Of a stretch of DNA of 7,484 nt, positions 7,001 to 7,484 are shown one piece after another. The translations under genes and the position numbers were made by a program. Every line of letters begins with the position of its first letter. The stretch's first letter is position 1. The notes below the pieces were generated by a model, which worked only from the letters and a program-made list of their open reading frames with translations, did not search any database and was not told the DNA's origin. The DNA is from Propionibacteriaceae bacterium (GTDB lineage Bacteria; Actinomycetota; Actinomycetes; Propionibacteriales; Propionibacteriaceae), in assembly GCA_030450535.1 (NCBI GenBank), contig JAKDIK010000129.1, positions 1-7,484 on the forward strand. Reading direction: 5' to 3'.

Positions 7001-7461
7001 CCGTTGACGAACAGGACCAGGTCGATGGAGTTGGCGTTGTTGGTCGAGTAGTAGACCTGCCGCATGACGCGGACGCGGTTGGCGGCGTAGCGCTTCTCGG
7101 TGGTGGTGTTGCCGGCGAGCTCGGGCCGCCGCTGCATCATGGCGAAGCTGGCGGGGGTGTCCTTGAAGCCGTTGCGCAGGACGTGGAGTGTGCCGCCGGA
7201 GGGCTGGCCCGTGTCGAGGACCTTGGCGAGCCGGGTGAGGATGCCGTCCTTGACCTTCGTGACGGCGTCGGGGCTCATGCCGGGCTTGATGCGCTTGGCG
7301 AGATCGTCAGGCTGGGTTTCTTCGAGCCAAGCGAAGACGTCGGCGGGATAGAGGGCGCGTTGCCGGTCGTAGCCGTCGTCGTTGGGCGAGTAGTGCCAGC
7401 CGTGATCTTGGAGGTACTCGCACAGTTCGGTCTCGAACTGGATCTCGTTATGCTGGGCCAT
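4015..7461 (-). CDS. hsdR: Type I restriction endonuclease subunit R (HsdR) with extra C-terminal domain
   Basis: HsdR is the motor and nuclease of type I restriction complexes: with HsdM and HsdS it translocates unmodified DNA using ATP and cuts it. At the N-terminus a PD-(D/E)XK nuclease core shows Asp147 (SIDLVLF) and ATAELK with Glu161 and Lys163. The SF2/SWI2-SNF2 motor follows: Walker A HSAGSGKT at 316-323, motif II DEAH at 436-439, motif III AFTATP at 491-496, motif V TGFDQP at 705-710, and motif VI QTLSRLNR at 728-735. A helical region (about 780-1040) would contact HsdM. All motifs are intact in 1148 residues. Residues 1041-1087 look like a flexible Ala/Ser/Glu/Pro linker, and about 1088-1148 (EGDRVYSRPM to PLADVQRLV) look like a small beta-barrel; family members often end near 1030-1080. 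The ATG at 7461 follows AGAAGG by ten bases. G+C appears lower than in its neighbours, compatible with acquired defence DNA. Upstream partners lie off the right edge; the 3' end is 16 bp from the GH32 stop. Confidence 0.97.
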   Translation of the reverse strand: MAQHNEIQFETELCEYLQDHGWHYSPNDDGYDRQRALYPADVFAWLEETQPDDLAKRIKPGMSPDAVTKVKDGILTRLAKVLDTGQPSGGTLHVLRNGFKDTPASFAMMQRRPELAGNTTTEKRYAANRVRVMRQVYYSTNNANSIDLVLFVNGIPVATAELKTDFVQSIQKAKQQYMTDRKPAGEPLLGFGTRALVHFAVSNDEVWMTTKLEEGKTRFLPFNRGNHGHAGNAEDPSGTTSPTAYLWQEVWQRDRWLDILGKFMHYETVTSKNPATGQMKTSHTLIFPRHHQLDAVNRLLDDVRATGPGQRYLIQHSAGSGKTRTIAWSAHRLATLHRPDNTKVFDSVIVVTDRNVLDAQLQEAVKQIEAQPGFVATINAHEAAKKSFGSKSKYLTDVLASGKNIIVVTIQTFPFVLEAIQENKALQGKSFAVIADEAHSSQTGQAAAKLKQVLTSQEASDLDDGGEVDIEAVLAAGAKEKADTHNISFFAFTATPKSKTMELFGTPDDEGKPRPFHTYTMQQAIEEEFILDVLKNYTTYATAFQLAQNVADGQMDPVAKLDGTGDLVDESAATKGLMRWVKLHPTNIAQKVAIIVDHFDTQVKHRLGGTAKAMVVTDSRKAAVRYKQAIDAYIAKHNLSEATALVAFSGEVEFHAEDLEGYEDDPITVGDTFTESSMNPGVKDLRSAFDTPEYRVMIVANKFQTGFDQPKLCAMYVDKQLSGVAAVQTLSRLNRFVPGKVTSVLDFVNDPDDILAAFKPYFEEASLVATTDPNLIHDIGNKLDVAGHYTSDEIDAVVTAHVLNKGNNALAGALAPVKHRFIAAYASAKASSDKGKLDELDMFRKDVGTYVRLYDFLSQVLDFGDTDVEKHAIFFRYLASQIRIQDRSPEVDLSEVALVNIKQKELGEHSLDLTDGEVVPLLPTSAAGSKKAHDPRLKLMQEIIAQLNQQFAGENFREDQEVTWVEALVAAMRTDSDLAEQAEANSEAQFLTSPTLKDAVLLAVAETDAAHSRMTELFHEKGHVEKALVELLGRLLYLELHAQEASSEEPVAAASGVVSVSDQGEPSPLPGDVKVAAEGPYPTPDGDALREGDRVYSRPMAKHLILGTGVGIVDVFFMVEGEIWVELHHEADPSSTTSVPLADVQRLV

Positions 7462-7471
7462 GCTCAGGCTG

Positions 7472-7477
7472 CCTTCT
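7472..7477 (-). promoter_or_regulatory. hsdR: Ribosome binding site of hsdR
   Basis: AGAAGG on the minus strand lies ten bases before the ATG at 7461 and supports that start. It is the only clear Shine-Dalgarno sequence before a gene start in this window, unlike the apparently leaderless sseA and pabC genes. That suggests hsdR is translated from the interior of a longer transcript. Confidence 0.6.
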
Positions 7478-7484
7478 GTGTGAC

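Overview
The window comes from a high-GC Gram-positive bacterium, most likely an actinobacterium; Propionibacteriaceae is a guess from overall feel, not a placement. The grounds are the strong G/C preference at third codon positions in every gene, an actinobacterial-type glutamine synthetase tail, genes that appear to be transcribed without leaders, and a terminator hairpin without a U-tract.

Left to right: (1) 1-666 (+) is the C-terminal half of a type I glutamine synthetase (glnA), cut by the window edge and followed by a long hairpin terminator at 682-728. (2) 667-1003 holds no intact gene. It contains that terminator, an unrecognised 5'-truncated gene remnant on the minus strand (802-936), and, butted against its broken end, a perfect 12-bp inverted repeat (939-970). 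This looks like a small scar of past rearrangement. (3) 1004-1843 (-) is a two-domain rhodanese / 3-mercaptopyruvate sulfurtransferase. (4) Diverging from it across only 38 bp are a class IV PLP enzyme of the PabC type (1882-2742, +) and a glycoside hydrolase family 32 fructosidase (2739-3998, +) that overlaps it by ATGA. (5) 4015-7461 (-) is a complete type I restriction subunit HsdR, convergent with the GH32 gene across 16 bp; its hsdM and hsdS partners would lie beyond the right edge.

The left and middle genes are housekeeping or metabolic: nitrogen assimilation, sulfur transfer, folate precursor (4-aminobenzoate) formation and fructan or sucrose breakdown. The right half is the edge of a DNA-defence locus. 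The points most worth a second look are an HsdR C-terminal extension that looks like an added small beta-barrel, the mirror-image leaderless promoters between the sulfurtransferase and pabC, the translational coupling of a folate-type enzyme to a fructosidase, and the gene remnant plus inverted repeat behind glnA. I found no RNA gene, CRISPR array or intact insertion sequence, and no clearly new biological system.
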